Source: Pandoraea pneumonica (GTDB taxonomy: Bacteria; Pseudomonadota; Gammaproteobacteria; Burkholderiales; Burkholderiaceae). Taken from it: a DNA stretch of 64,000 nucleotides. Position 1 is the first letter of the stretch, and the number at the start of each line of letters is the position of its first letter. Of this stretch, positions 18,478 through 26,803 are shown piece after piece. The notes under the pieces were generated by a model. That model made no database searches. It was given only the letters and a program-made list of their open reading frames with translations, and was not told where the DNA came from. The stretch covers positions 310,001 through 374,000 of the forward strand of contig NZ_CABPSK010000003.1 of the NCBI RefSeq assembly GCF_902459645.1, written 5' to 3'. Made by a program: the position numbers and the translations under genes.

Positions 18478-20001
18478 ATGAACGCTCCCGCGATGTCGCA
18501 AAGCCCGCACGACGCTGACGCGCCCGATCGGCAGACGCCGCTCGAAGAGCGCCAGCGTCAGTTGCTCGATGCCCTCGGACAGATTCTGCCCGCGCACTGC
18601 ATCCTGCATCGCCGTGAGGACACCACGCCCTATGAGTGCGACGGCCTCGCCGCGTACCGCCGCGTGCCGCTGGCCGTGGCGCTCCCCGAGACCGAATCGC
18701 AGGTGCAGCGTATTTTGCAGGCCTGCCATCAGCTCGGCGTGCCGGTCGTGCCGCGCGGCGCGGGCACCAGCCTGTCGGGAGGGGCCATGCCCATTACCGA
18801 AGGGCTCGTGCTCTCGCTGGCCAAGTTCAAGAAGATTGTCGAGATCGATCCGTACGCGCGCACGGCCACCGTGCAACCTGGCGTGCGCAACTTGGCCATC
18901 TCGGATGCGGCGGCCACTTACGGCCTTTACTACGCCCCCGATCCGTCCTCGCAAATCGCTTGCACTATCGGCGGTAACGTCGCGGAAAACTCCGGCGGCG
19001 TGCACTGCCTGAAGTACGGCCTCACCGTGCACAACGTGCTGCGCGTGCGCGCCATCACGATGTCGGGCGAAGCGATCGAATTCGGCTCGCTCGGTCCCGA
19101 TTCGCCGGGGCTGGATCTGCTCTCGGTCTTTATCGGCAGTGAAGGCATGTTCGGCGTGGTGACCGAGATTACGGTCAAGCTCGTGCCGAAGGCGCAGACG
19201 GCGCAGGTCATCATGGCGAGCTTCGACGACGTGGAAACCGGTGGCAACGCGGTGGCCGCGATCATCGCCGCCGGCATCATTCCCGCTGGGCTGGAGATGA
19301 TGGACAAGCCTGCCACGCAGGCCGTCGAAGAGTTCGTTCACGCGGGCTACGACCTCGACGCCGCCGCCATCTTGCTGTGCGAGTCGGACGGCACCCCGGA
19401 AGAAGTGGCCGAAGAGATCATGCGCATCTCGCATGTGCTGCGCACGTCGGGCGCCACACGCTTGCAGATTTCGCGAAGCGAAGAAGAACGCCTGCGATTC
19501 TGGTCGGGCCGCAAGAACGCTTTCCCGGCCGCCGGGCGCATCTCGCCCGACTATTACTGCATGGACGGCACCATCCCTCGACGCGCGATTGGGACATTAC
19601 TCAAACGCATTGAGCGGTTGGAACAAACCTACGGATTGCGCTGTATTAACGTCTTTCACGCGGGAGACGGCAACATGCATCCGCTCATTCTTTTCAACGG
19701 CAACGACCTCGACGAGTGGCATCGCGCCGAAGCTTTCGGTTGCGACATTCTCGAAGCGTGCGTCGAACTTGGCGGCACGATCACCGGCGAGCACGGCGTT
19801 GGCATCGAGAAGATCAACTCGATGTGCGTGCAGTTCTCGGCCGAAGAGCGCGACGCTTTCTTCGGTGTGAAGCGCGCTTTCGACCCGGTCGGATTGCTCA
19901 ACCCGGACAAGGGCATTCCCACGCGTGCGCGCTGTGCCGAATACGGCAAGCTGCACGTGCGCGGCGGCCTGCTGCCTCACCCCGACCTGCCGAGGTTCTG
20001 A
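18478..20001 (+). CDS. glcD: Glycolate oxidase FAD subunit GlcD
   Basis: This is the FAD-linked subunit (507 residues) of glycolate oxidase, which converts glycolate to glyoxylate. The FAD-binding PRGAGTSLSGGAMP segment, PDPSSQIACTIGGNVAENSGG and GSEGMFGVVTEITVKL are close to GlcD. The C-terminal NVFHAGDGNMHPLI and ITGEHGVGIEK complete the fold. It is the second gene of the operon: one base separates its stop from the channel gene start, implying coupled translation. GlcD normally works with GlcE and GlcF. Confidence 0.9.
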   Translation: MNAPAMSQSPHDADAPDRQTPLEERQRQLLDALGQILPAHCILHRREDTTPYECDGLAAYRRVPLAVALPETESQVQRILQACHQLGVPVVPRGAGTSLSGGAMPITEGLVLSLAKFKKIVEIDPYARTATVQPGVRNLAISDAAATYGLYYAPDPSSQIACTIGGNVAENSGGVHCLKYGLTVHNVLRVRAITMSGEAIEFGSLGPDSPGLDLLSVFIGSEGMFGVVTEITVKLVPKAQTAQVIMASFDDVETGGNAVAAIIAAGIIPAGLEMMDKPATQAVEEFVHAGYDLDAAAILLCESDGTPEEVAEEIMRISHVLRTSGATRLQISRSEEERLRFWSGRKNAFPAAGRISPDYYCMDGTIPRRAIGTLLKRIERLEQTYGLRCINVFHAGDGNMHPLILFNGNDLDEWHRAEAFGCDILEACVELGGTITGEHGVGIEKINSMCVQFSAEERDAFFGVKRAFDPVGLLNPDKGIPTRARCAEYGKLHVRGGLLPHPDLPRF

Positions 20002-20002
20002 C

Positions 20003-20872
20003 ATGCGAGCGCTGTCGGAATGGCTGCCGCACGACTGGCGGCAGCGGCTCTACATCATCATCTTCGAGGCCGATACCCGGGAGGGGCGGCTGTTCGACAT
20101 CGCGTTGCTCATTGCGATCGTCACGTCGGTGTTCGTGGTCGTCATCTCCAGCGTGCCGGTGGTGCAAAACACGCTGCCGCTGCCGATGGCGATTCTCGAG
20201 TGGTTCTTCACGCTGCTCTTCACGGCCGAATACATCGCGCGACTGTTGTGCGCGCACCGGCCGCTGCGCTATGCGCTCTCGTTCTACGGCATCATCGATC
20301 TGCTCTCGATCCTGCCGACGTATCTCGCCATCCTCGTGCCCGAATTGCACGGTCTGATCGACGTACGTTTGCTGCGCCTGATGCGCGCGTTCCGAATTCT
20401 CAAGCTCACTGCCTACGTGGACGAGGCCGGTGTGTTGAGCCTCGCGCTCTATAACGCGCGCCGAAAAATCTTCGTGTTTCTGGGCTTCGTGTCGATCATC
20501 GTCGTGATCTTCGGCACGCTCATGCACATCATCGAAGGGCCGGAGCACGGCTTCACCAGCATTCCCGTGGGCATCTACTGGGCCATCGTCACGCTGACGA
20601 CGACGGGCTATGGCGACGTGGTTCCGGTCACCGGACTGGGCAAAGCCATCACGGGTTTCGTGATGCTGCTCGGTTACAGCGTGATTGCCATTCCCACGGG
20701 CATCATGGGCGCCGAAATTCATTCGGCCATGCGCAAGCGGCCGATTACGACGCGCACTTGCAAGCAATGCCTCACCGAAGGACACGACGCCGACGCGAGC
20801 TTCTGCAAACATTGCGGCAGCGCGCTCGATCCCTATCAAACCGACACGCCACCGCCGCCCGAACCGAGCTGA
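20003..20872 (+). CDS. Voltage-gated-type potassium channel with C-terminal zinc ribbon
   Basis: This 289-residue membrane protein has a six-helix Kv-like layout. The S4-type segment RLLRLMRAFRILKL is at residues 123-136, with positive charges spaced roughly every three residues. The pore loop has the selectivity filter TTTGYGD ending at residue 205. After the last helix, residues 253-271 hold CKQC...CKHC, a likely zinc ribbon, and then a Pro-rich tail. The ATG at 20003 is one base after the glcD stop, and its own stop overlaps the glcE start (TGATG at 20870-20874). It is therefore embedded in the glc operon, an unusual partner. Selectivity for K+ is inferred from GYGD. Confidence 0.88.
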   Translation: MRALSEWLPHDWRQRLYIIIFEADTREGRLFDIALLIAIVTSVFVVVISSVPVVQNTLPLPMAILEWFFTLLFTAEYIARLLCAHRPLRYALSFYGIIDLLSILPTYLAILVPELHGLIDVRLLRLMRAFRILKLTAYVDEAGVLSLALYNARRKIFVFLGFVSIIVVIFGTLMHIIEGPEHGFTSIPVGIYWAIVTLTTTGYGDVVPVTGLGKAITGFVMLLGYSVIAIPTGIMGAEIHSAMRKRPITTRTCKQCLTEGHDADASFCKHCGSALDPYQTDTPPPPEPS

Positions 20873-21954
20873 TGACCGACACGAACGACACTCTCGATCA
20901 ATTCCGCGCCGTCATCGAACACGCCACCGCCCGGCGTCAGCCGCTGCAATTGCGCGGCGGCGGCACCAAAGCCTGGTATGGCCAGCAACGAGTGGGCGAA
21001 GTGCTCGACACGCGCGCCTACAGCGGCATCGTGGCCTACGACCCCGCCGAACTGGTGATTGTCGCGCGCTGCGGCACACCGCTCGCCGACATCGAAGCGG
21101 CGCTTGCCGAGCGCAATCAATTGCTGCCGTTCGAGCCGCCGTACTTTGGGCCGGGCGCCACCATCGGCGGTGCAGTGGCCGCTGGCTTGTCCGGACCGCG
21201 GCGCGCTGCGGTAGGTGCCGTGCGTGACTTCGTGCTGGGCGCCAAGTTGATGGACGGGCGCGGCCACGTGCTGAATTTTGGCGGGCAGGTCATGAAGAAC
21301 GTGGCCGGTTTCGACGTCTCGCGCATGCTCGCGGGGTCGCTCGGCACGTTGGGGCTCATTCTTGAAGTCTCGATCAAGGTGCTGCCGCAGCCGTTTGCCG
21401 AACTGACGCTGCAATTCGAGATGAACGCCGTAGACGCCGTGCGAAAGCTCAACGAATGGGGCGGGCAGCCGTTGCCCATTACCGGCAGCGCGTGGCGCAA
21501 CGACTTGCTCGTGATTCGTCTGGCGGGAGCTTCGGCGGCGATCAAAGCCGCGCGGGTGAAGATGGGCGGCGAACTGGTCGATGCGATTCATGCGGCCAAG
21601 TTCTGGCATGCGATTCGCGAGCAGACCGATACCTTCTTTGCCGATGCTGGCCCCGGTCAGGCGTTGTGGCGTCTGGCAGTGCCGTCGACCGCCGAGCCGC
21701 ACCGCTTGCCGGGCAAACAGTTGATCGAATGGGGCGGCGCACAACGCTGGTGGATCACCGATGCCGATGCGCAGATCGTGCGCTCTGCCGCGCGTCAGGA
21801 CGGCGGGCACGCCACGCTGTTCCGCTACGGCGAGCCGGGCGTGAGCGTATTCACGCCGCTGCCCGCACCGGTCATGCGCATCCACCGCAATTTGAAATCG
21901 GTGTTCGACCCGGCAGGCATCTTCAACCCGGGGCGGATGTATCCCGAGTTGTGA
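20872..21954 (+). CDS. glcE: Glycolate oxidase FAD-binding subunit GlcE
   Basis: This 360-residue subunit starts at an ATG overlapping the channel stop codon. LQLRGGGTKAWYG, GPGATIGGAVAAGLSGPRR, GGQVMKNVAGFDVSRMLAGSLGTLG and the C-terminal NLKSVFDPAGIFNPGRMYPEL are typical GlcE blocks. GlcE pairs with GlcD and the iron-sulfur subunit GlcF. No glcF follows: the next gene is on the other strand, and its 3' end overlaps that of glcE by 32 bases. Confidence 0.92.
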   Translation: MTDTNDTLDQFRAVIEHATARRQPLQLRGGGTKAWYGQQRVGEVLDTRAYSGIVAYDPAELVIVARCGTPLADIEAALAERNQLLPFEPPYFGPGATIGGAVAAGLSGPRRAAVGAVRDFVLGAKLMDGRGHVLNFGGQVMKNVAGFDVSRMLAGSLGTLGLILEVSIKVLPQPFAELTLQFEMNAVDAVRKLNEWGGQPLPITGSAWRNDLLVIRLAGASAAIKAARVKMGGELVDAIHAAKFWHAIREQTDTFFADAGPGQALWRLAVPSTAEPHRLPGKQLIEWGGAQRWWITDADAQIVRSAARQDGGHATLFRYGEPGVSVFTPLPAPVMRIHRNLKSVFDPAGIFNPGRMYPEL

Positions 21955-23572
21955 CGGCGTCGACGTTACCCGTTTGTGTCCCGCCTGTATCCACTAACCG
22001 GGTCACTTCCGTGGCGAGCGTGCGCACCGCGCGGTCGATGTCTCGCGTGAACGGATGCCCGGTGTTCATGCGCAGAAAGTGGTCGTAACGCGTCGAATTG
22101 GAGAACAAACTCCCCGGCGCGACACGAATTCCCTTTGCCAATGCCGCGTCGAACAGCTTCTCGGAACTCACGCCGCCCGGCATCTCCACCCACAAGCTCA
22201 GACCGCCCGTCGGCAATGTAAGCCGTGTGCCAGCCGGGAAGTAGGTCGCGATCGCTTCCGCCATCGCCGCCCGCTGTTCGCGCAAATGCGCGCGCAAGCG
22301 CCGCAGGTGGCGGTCGAACTTCGGCGAGTCCATGAACTCGCCCATGGCGATTTGCGCCAGCGCTTCGTTCGGACGCGTTTGTGCGTACTTCAGCATCTCG
22401 ATACGCCACTGCCACTTACCGCCTGCAATCCAGCCCAGACGCATGCCCGGTGCCAGCGTCTTGTGCAGCGATGCGCAGTGAATCACGTTGCCGGTGGTGT
22501 CCCAACTGCGAATGGCGGCGGGCGTCGTGTCGTCGTCGCCCAGTGCCGAATAGGTGTCGTCTTCGATGATGGCAATGCCGCGCGACTCGCCCCACTTCGC
22601 AAGACGCGCCTTGTGCGCATCGGGCATCACCGACCCCATCGGGTTCTGGAAATGCGGCACGACAATCACAGCCTTGATGTTGTCGTAGGTCTCGCAGGCG
22701 AGTTCCAACGCTTCGAGCGAGATGCCGGTTTGCGGACTCGTTGGAATTTCGAGGGCGCGGATGCCCATGCTTTCCAGCGTTTGCAGCAATGCGTAGTAAG
22801 TCGGTGACTCGACGGCCACCACGTCGCCCACACTGGCCACAGCACGCAGCGCGAGGTTGATCGCCTCGATGCATCCGTGCGTGACGACGATTTCTTCCGG
22901 CGCAATGTTCATGCGCGCTTCCAGCGCACGCCGGGCGATGGCCGCACGAAAACGCGCCTCGCCGCCGCCCGGAGGCGGGGTGCCGTACAGCAGCGGATTG
23001 TCGCGCAGCGCACGCAGCGTCGACTGACGCAACTCCGCGACGGGATAGAGATTCGGCGCACCGTGCGCCACGGCAAAGTTAATCTGCACGTTCGCCTGAA
23101 GCCCACGCGCGAGAATCGACGACACGCGTTGATTGATGCCGACGTACTGCGCGAGATCGGGCACCCACGGGCGTGGTTCGTCCAACGGCGCGAGGCTGGC
23201 GCGTGCGGGCGTTCGTACAAAATACCCCGAACGCGGACGCGCTTCGAGCACGCCCTGAGCCTCCAGATGGCGGCAGGTCTGCAAGGCAGTCGAGAGGCTA
23301 ACTTGATGGCGATCCATCAGCGTGCGTACGCTTGGCATGCGATCGCCGGGGGCCAAGGTGCCCGCTTCGATGGCTTGGCGGTAGTGCTCTGCGAGTTGCC
23401 GATACAGCGGCAGCGCTTGCGCGGGGGCCGCCGTGGTGGCGATCGATGGCGACGACGGCGTCATCTCTGCACGCTGGACAGACGTAACAAGCGTGTCGGT
23501 CGTGTCGAGCGTCGCAGGCGCGTTCGGGTCGAGGGAGGTGATGGCGGCTTCCATGGAGCGATCATCGGGCAT
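21923..23572 (-). CDS. MocR-type GntR/aminotransferase transcription regulator
   Basis: This is a fusion of a GntR-family winged helix (about residues 50-120; LYRQLAEHYRQAIEAGTL, MPSVRTLMDRHQVSLSTAL) to a fold-type I aminotransferase domain. The PLP lysine is in SLHKTLAPGMRLGW, at about residue 371. MocR proteins use the aminotransferase part as an effector sensor, often for PLP or amino compounds. I chose ATG 23572 (549 residues); ATG 23554 is also possible. The gene overlaps glcE tail to tail and is divergent from the DUF2917-like gene, with repeated sites between them. Its target is unknown. Confidence 0.88.
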   Translation of the reverse strand: MPDDRSMEAAITSLDPNAPATLDTTDTLVTSVQRAEMTPSSPSIATTAAPAQALPLYRQLAEHYRQAIEAGTLAPGDRMPSVRTLMDRHQVSLSTALQTCRHLEAQGVLEARPRSGYFVRTPARASLAPLDEPRPWVPDLAQYVGINQRVSSILARGLQANVQINFAVAHGAPNLYPVAELRQSTLRALRDNPLLYGTPPPGGGEARFRAAIARRALEARMNIAPEEIVVTHGCIEAINLALRAVASVGDVVAVESPTYYALLQTLESMGIRALEIPTSPQTGISLEALELACETYDNIKAVIVVPHFQNPMGSVMPDAHKARLAKWGESRGIAIIEDDTYSALGDDDTTPAAIRSWDTTGNVIHCASLHKTLAPGMRLGWIAGGKWQWRIEMLKYAQTRPNEALAQIAMGEFMDSPKFDRHLRRLRAHLREQRAAMAEAIATYFPAGTRLTLPTGGLSLWVEMPGGVSSEKLFDAALAKGIRVAPGSLFSNSTRYDHFLRMNTGHPFTRDIDRAVRTLATEVTRLVDTGGTQTGNVDAVTTRDTSAPG

Positions 23573-23583
23573 CGGCGGCAACC

Positions 23584-23644
23584 ATAACAGATACAGATTT
23601 GCTGATTTGGCATCGTAACAGATGCGCGAAAGCCCTTCTGTTAC
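23584..23644. promoter_or_regulatory. Repeated TAACAG sites between the MocR gene and its divergent neighbour
   Basis: ATAACAG (23584-23590) and GTAACAG (23615-23621) are direct repeats 31 bases apart. CTGTTAC (23638-23644) is the inverted copy. MocR regulators commonly bind spaced direct repeats in the divergent promoter, so this is the likely operator of the adjacent regulator. The binding itself is inferred. Confidence 0.5.
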
Positions 23645-23730
23645 GGGCGAAACCGCCGATCTGTGTGCCTACCGGCGCTGCCCTCGGGCCGATACGCTGT
23701 ACTCACTCGTACAACGCACCGGAGTCCGTC

Positions 23731-24168
23731 ATGGCAAAGCGCCCTCACTCTGTTTTCTCCCCCGATCTCGCACTCTCGCGGGGCGCCCGGCATGTGACGG
23801 CGATTCGGGATTCGCGTGACGCCGCAACCCGCGCCAGCGCCCCGGGCAAGGACGATCTCACGGCGTTGCCCGAGCAACTGACGCTGGCGAAGGCGCAGGC
23901 GTTCCACGCCTATGTGCGTCGGGGCACGGTATTCCATGTGAAGCAGGGAAGTGTGTGGCTCACGCCCGCCGCACGGTGGCTTGCGGCGACGGTCTGGGCC
24001 GCGCCGGTGCACCTGCCTGCGGGGCACGCCTATGTCGCGGAAGACACGGGCTGGCTTGTGCTGAGCACCGATAGCGGCGCTGAACTGTTCTGCCATGCCG
24101 TCGAAGCGCCGCCCGCGCGCTGGTACGCCCTGGCGTGGCAGGCGCTTCGGGAACGCTTGGGCGCGTAG
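23731..24168 (+). CDS. DUF2917-like small protein
   Basis: This 145-residue protein starts at ATG 23731 behind a GGAG site. The central part, TLAKAQAFHAYVRRGTVF through VKQGSVWLTPAARW and VHLPAGHAYVAEDTGWLVLS, reads as an all-beta, cupin-like domain that I associate with DUF2917. Function is unknown. It has no signal peptide or membrane helix. It is divergent from the MocR gene, and the shared intergenic region carries repeated sites, so it may be that regulator's target. Confidence 0.7.
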   Translation: MAKRPHSVFSPDLALSRGARHVTAIRDSRDAATRASAPGKDDLTALPEQLTLAKAQAFHAYVRRGTVFHVKQGSVWLTPAARWLAATVWAAPVHLPAGHAYVAEDTGWLVLSTDSGAELFCHAVEAPPARWYALAWQALRERLGA

Positions 24169-24225
24169 TCAGTGCTTGGTTATCGCCGCCACCGCGCCTC
24201 CATCGCACATCGGCAACGCCCAGAC

Positions 24226-24732
24226 TTAAGCCGGTAACAGCCGCTCAATATCTGCGCGGATCGCCTCGGGCTTGGCGGTCGGCGCGTAGCGGGCCACGAC
24301 GTTGCCGCTCGCGTCGACCAGAAACTTCGTGAAGTTCCATTTGATCGCCTTTGTCCCCAGCACGCCGCGCTTCTCGTCGGTCAGGTACTGATACAGCGGC
24401 GCGGCGTCGGGGCCCTTGACGTCGACCTTGGCGAACATCGGGAACGTGACGTGAAAGCGCAAATCGCAAAAGCTGCGAATCGCCTGCGCATCGCCCGGCT
24501 CCTGCTTGCCGAATTGGTTACACGGGAACGCCAGCACCTCAAAACCGCGCGGTGCCAATTGCGCGTAAAGCGTCTGCAAACCCTCGTACTGCGGCGTGAA
24601 GCCACATTCGCTGGCCGTGTTCACGATCAGCAGCACCTTGCCGCGATACCGCGACAGACTCACCGTCTCGCCCGCCAGCGTCTGCACGGAAAAATCGTAA
24701 ACCTGCTTTGCCTGGTGTGAACTCGCGCTCAT
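24226..24732 (-). CDS. Glutathione peroxidase (Cys type)
   Basis: This 168-residue thiol peroxidase reduces hydroperoxides; bacterial members often use thioredoxin. The peroxidatic cysteine is Cys43 (NTASECGFTPQYEGLQ), in place of selenocysteine. The catalytic FPCNQFGKQEPG and KWNFTKFLVD blocks are intact. The ATG at 24732 follows a GAGGGAG site; the frame extends 26 codons upstream without family similarity. It is cytoplasmic and appears monocistronic. Confidence 0.94.
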   Translation of the reverse strand: MSASSHQAKQVYDFSVQTLAGETVSLSRYRGKVLLIVNTASECGFTPQYEGLQTLYAQLAPRGFEVLAFPCNQFGKQEPGDAQAIRSFCDLRFHVTFPMFAKVDVKGPDAAPLYQYLTDEKRGVLGTKAIKWNFTKFLVDASGNVVARYAPTAKPEAIRADIERLLPA

Positions 24733-24926
24733 CTTTGGCTCCCTCTGAATTGTCGGCACGCGCAGTCTGCCATATTCACCGGTAGCACCTCGTTTTTTCC
24801 GGGGTAGCACCTCCCTTTTCGCACGGCTATAATCGTTGGCCTACCCTGCGGCCTGCGGGGCCGGTGACGCAAGCGATGCGTCAGCCCCTTCGCTTCACGA
24901 CGCTTCCCGACGCCTGAACTCGCCTC

Positions 24927-25640
24927 ATGTCGACCATCGCTTCTCATCTCGACGCCGTCCTCTCCCGGATCGCCCAAGCTACCGCCGACGCCGCACGCCC
25001 GGCGGGCAGCGTGCAACTGCTCGCCGTGTCGAAAACCTTCGGCCCGGACGCCGTGCGTGAAGCGATTGCCGCCGGTCAGCGCGCCTTCGGTGAGAACTAC
25101 GTCCAGGAAGCGCTCGACAAAATCGCGGCGCTCGCCGGTGAAACGGTCGACGGCAAGCCGCTCGAATGGCACTTCATCGGGCCGCTGCAAAGCAACAAGA
25201 CACGCCCGGTCGCGGAACACTTCGCTTGGGTCCACTCGGTCGACCGGCTGAAGATTGCCGAGCGCTTGAGCGCGCAACGCCCCGCCGGTATGCCCCCGCT
25301 TCAGGTCTGCCTGCAAGTGAACATCAGTGGCGAAGCCACCAAGAGCGGTGTGCTCCCCGCCGAGGTGCCTGGGACCGCCCGCGCCATCGCCGCCCTGCCC
25401 AATCTGACGCTGCGCGGCCTGATGGCGATTCCCGAGCCCGAGGACGACCCGGTGCGCCAACGCGCCCCGCTGCGTGCGATGCGCGAATTGTTCGATGCAC
25501 TTCGCGCCGACGGCTTGGCGCTCGACACGCTCTCGATGGGCATGTCCGGCGACCTCGAAGCGGCCATCGCCGAGGGTGCGACAATGGTGCGCATCGGCAC
25601 AGCCATTTTCGGGGCCCGTGACTACGGGTCCCACGCCTGA
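24927..25640 (+). CDS. YggS/PROSC-type PLP-binding homeostasis protein
   Basis: This 237-residue PLP-binding protein is thought to buffer free pyridoxal phosphate and influence amino-acid pools. The PLP lysine is Lys36 in LLAVSKTFG. GENYVQEAL, WHFIGPLQSNK, VNISGEATKSG and LSMGMSGDLEAAIAEGATMVRIG are the family blocks. It lies about 120 bases upstream of proC in the same direction, a frequent pairing that links PLP balance to proline synthesis. Confidence 0.94.
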   Translation: MSTIASHLDAVLSRIAQATADAARPAGSVQLLAVSKTFGPDAVREAIAAGQRAFGENYVQEALDKIAALAGETVDGKPLEWHFIGPLQSNKTRPVAEHFAWVHSVDRLKIAERLSAQRPAGMPPLQVCLQVNISGEATKSGVLPAEVPGTARAIAALPNLTLRGLMAIPEPEDDPVRQRAPLRAMRELFDALRADGLALDTLSMGMSGDLEAAIAEGATMVRIGTAIFGARDYGSHA

Positions 25641-25759
25641 GGGGCCTATTGGCAATTGGCAGCCCCTTGGCTTATTCGGATGACGGACGAGACGCAAACG
25701 GCTCGCCACGGCATGACACGGTAACGACGCAAACGACTCACGCAACGCAAAGGATGGTT

Positions 25760-26572
25760 ATGAGAATTGCATTCATCGGCGGCGGCAATATGGCCAACGC
25801 CCTGATCGGCGGATTGGTGGGACGCGGCACGGCACCGCGCGACATTCTCGCGATCGACGTCAACGAATCGACCCGCGAGGGCCTCGTCAAGCAATACGGT
25901 ATCGACACGGCCAGCGCGCCCAACGACCGTCTGCGCGATTTCGACACGCTCGTGCTGGCCGTCAAACCGCAAGTCCTCAAGGACGTCGCCCAAGCCCTGC
26001 AACCGCACTTGAACGGCCAACTGGTCATCAGCATTGCGGCCGGTATCCGCGCGTCGGATCTGGCGCGCTGGCTCGGCGGTCACAACCAGATCGTGCGTTG
26101 CATGCCTAACACCCCGGCCCTCATCGGCATGGGCATCACCGGGCTGGCTGCACTCTCGGGTGTGGATTCGGACCAGCGCAAGCGCGCCGAGACCGTGCTG
26201 GGCGCCGCGGGCCAAATCGTCTGGGTGGAAAAGGAAAGCCAGCTCGACGCCGTGACCGCGATTTCGGGTAGCGGCCCGGCCTACGTGTTTTATTTCATCG
26301 AAGCCCTTGAGCAAGCCGCGCAAGAACTCGGCTTCTCGCCCGAGCAAGGCCGTCAATTGGCGATCGCCACGTTCACCGGCGCCTCGCAACTGGCCGCCCA
26401 GTCGAGCGAACCGGCCAGCGTGCTGCGCGAGCGGGTTACGTCCAAGGGGGGCACGACGTTCGCCGCCCTGAGCTCGTTCGAGCGCGATGCCATTAAGGCC
26501 GCCATCGTGCGCGGCGTGCACGCAGCCAATACGCGTGCCAAGGAATTGGGCGACGAACTCGGCGACGCTTGA
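25760..26572 (+). CDS. proC: Pyrroline-5-carboxylate reductase
   Basis: ProC reduces pyrroline-5-carboxylate to proline with NAD(P)H. The 270-residue sequence begins MRIAFIGGGNMANALIGG, a Rossmann nucleotide-binding start. The active-site segments CMPNTPALIGMGITGL and TAISGSGPAYVFYFIEAL and the C-terminal VTSKGGTTFAAL are intact. An ATG two codons upstream (25754) overlaps the AAAGGA site, so 25760 is the better start. A strong terminator follows. Confidence 0.95.
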   Translation: MRIAFIGGGNMANALIGGLVGRGTAPRDILAIDVNESTREGLVKQYGIDTASAPNDRLRDFDTLVLAVKPQVLKDVAQALQPHLNGQLVISIAAGIRASDLARWLGGHNQIVRCMPNTPALIGMGITGLAALSGVDSDQRKRAETVLGAAGQIVWVEKESQLDAVTAISGSGPAYVFYFIEALEQAAQELGFSPEQGRQLAIATFTGASQLAAQSSEPASVLRERVTSKGGTTFAALSSFERDAIKAAIVRGVHAANTRAKELGDELGDA

Positions 26573-26651
26573 TGTGAAGGTGCTGGCTGACATCGCTCGA
26601 TCAAGACCGACGTCAGCCGCCCGGCGTTTGTCGGCACGCTGAAATGGCGCA

Positions 26652-26689
26652 ACGGCGCGAGTGATTCACGAATCACCGCGCCGTTTTTC
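26652..26689 (+). terminator. Rho-independent terminator of proC
   Basis: The stem ACGGCGCG / CGCGCCGT, extended by GTGATT / AATCAC across a bulged A, is followed by five T residues (26684-26688). It ends the yggS-proC unit. Confidence 0.88.
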
Positions 26690-26803
26690 ATTTCGACCGG
26701 CTTCGCTCATCGTTTTTCACCCCGCAGTGATCGCTTTCTGGAAGCGCCCCTCAGCATCGGAACGCTAGCTTCTGCGTACGACAACCGTGCGGAGATAGCC
26801 ACC

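Noticed and set aside
16920-18479. Long antisense frame over the D-lactate-type oxidase
   Set aside because: Compositional shadow; the opposite strand has FAD-binding blocks and a proper ribosome binding site.
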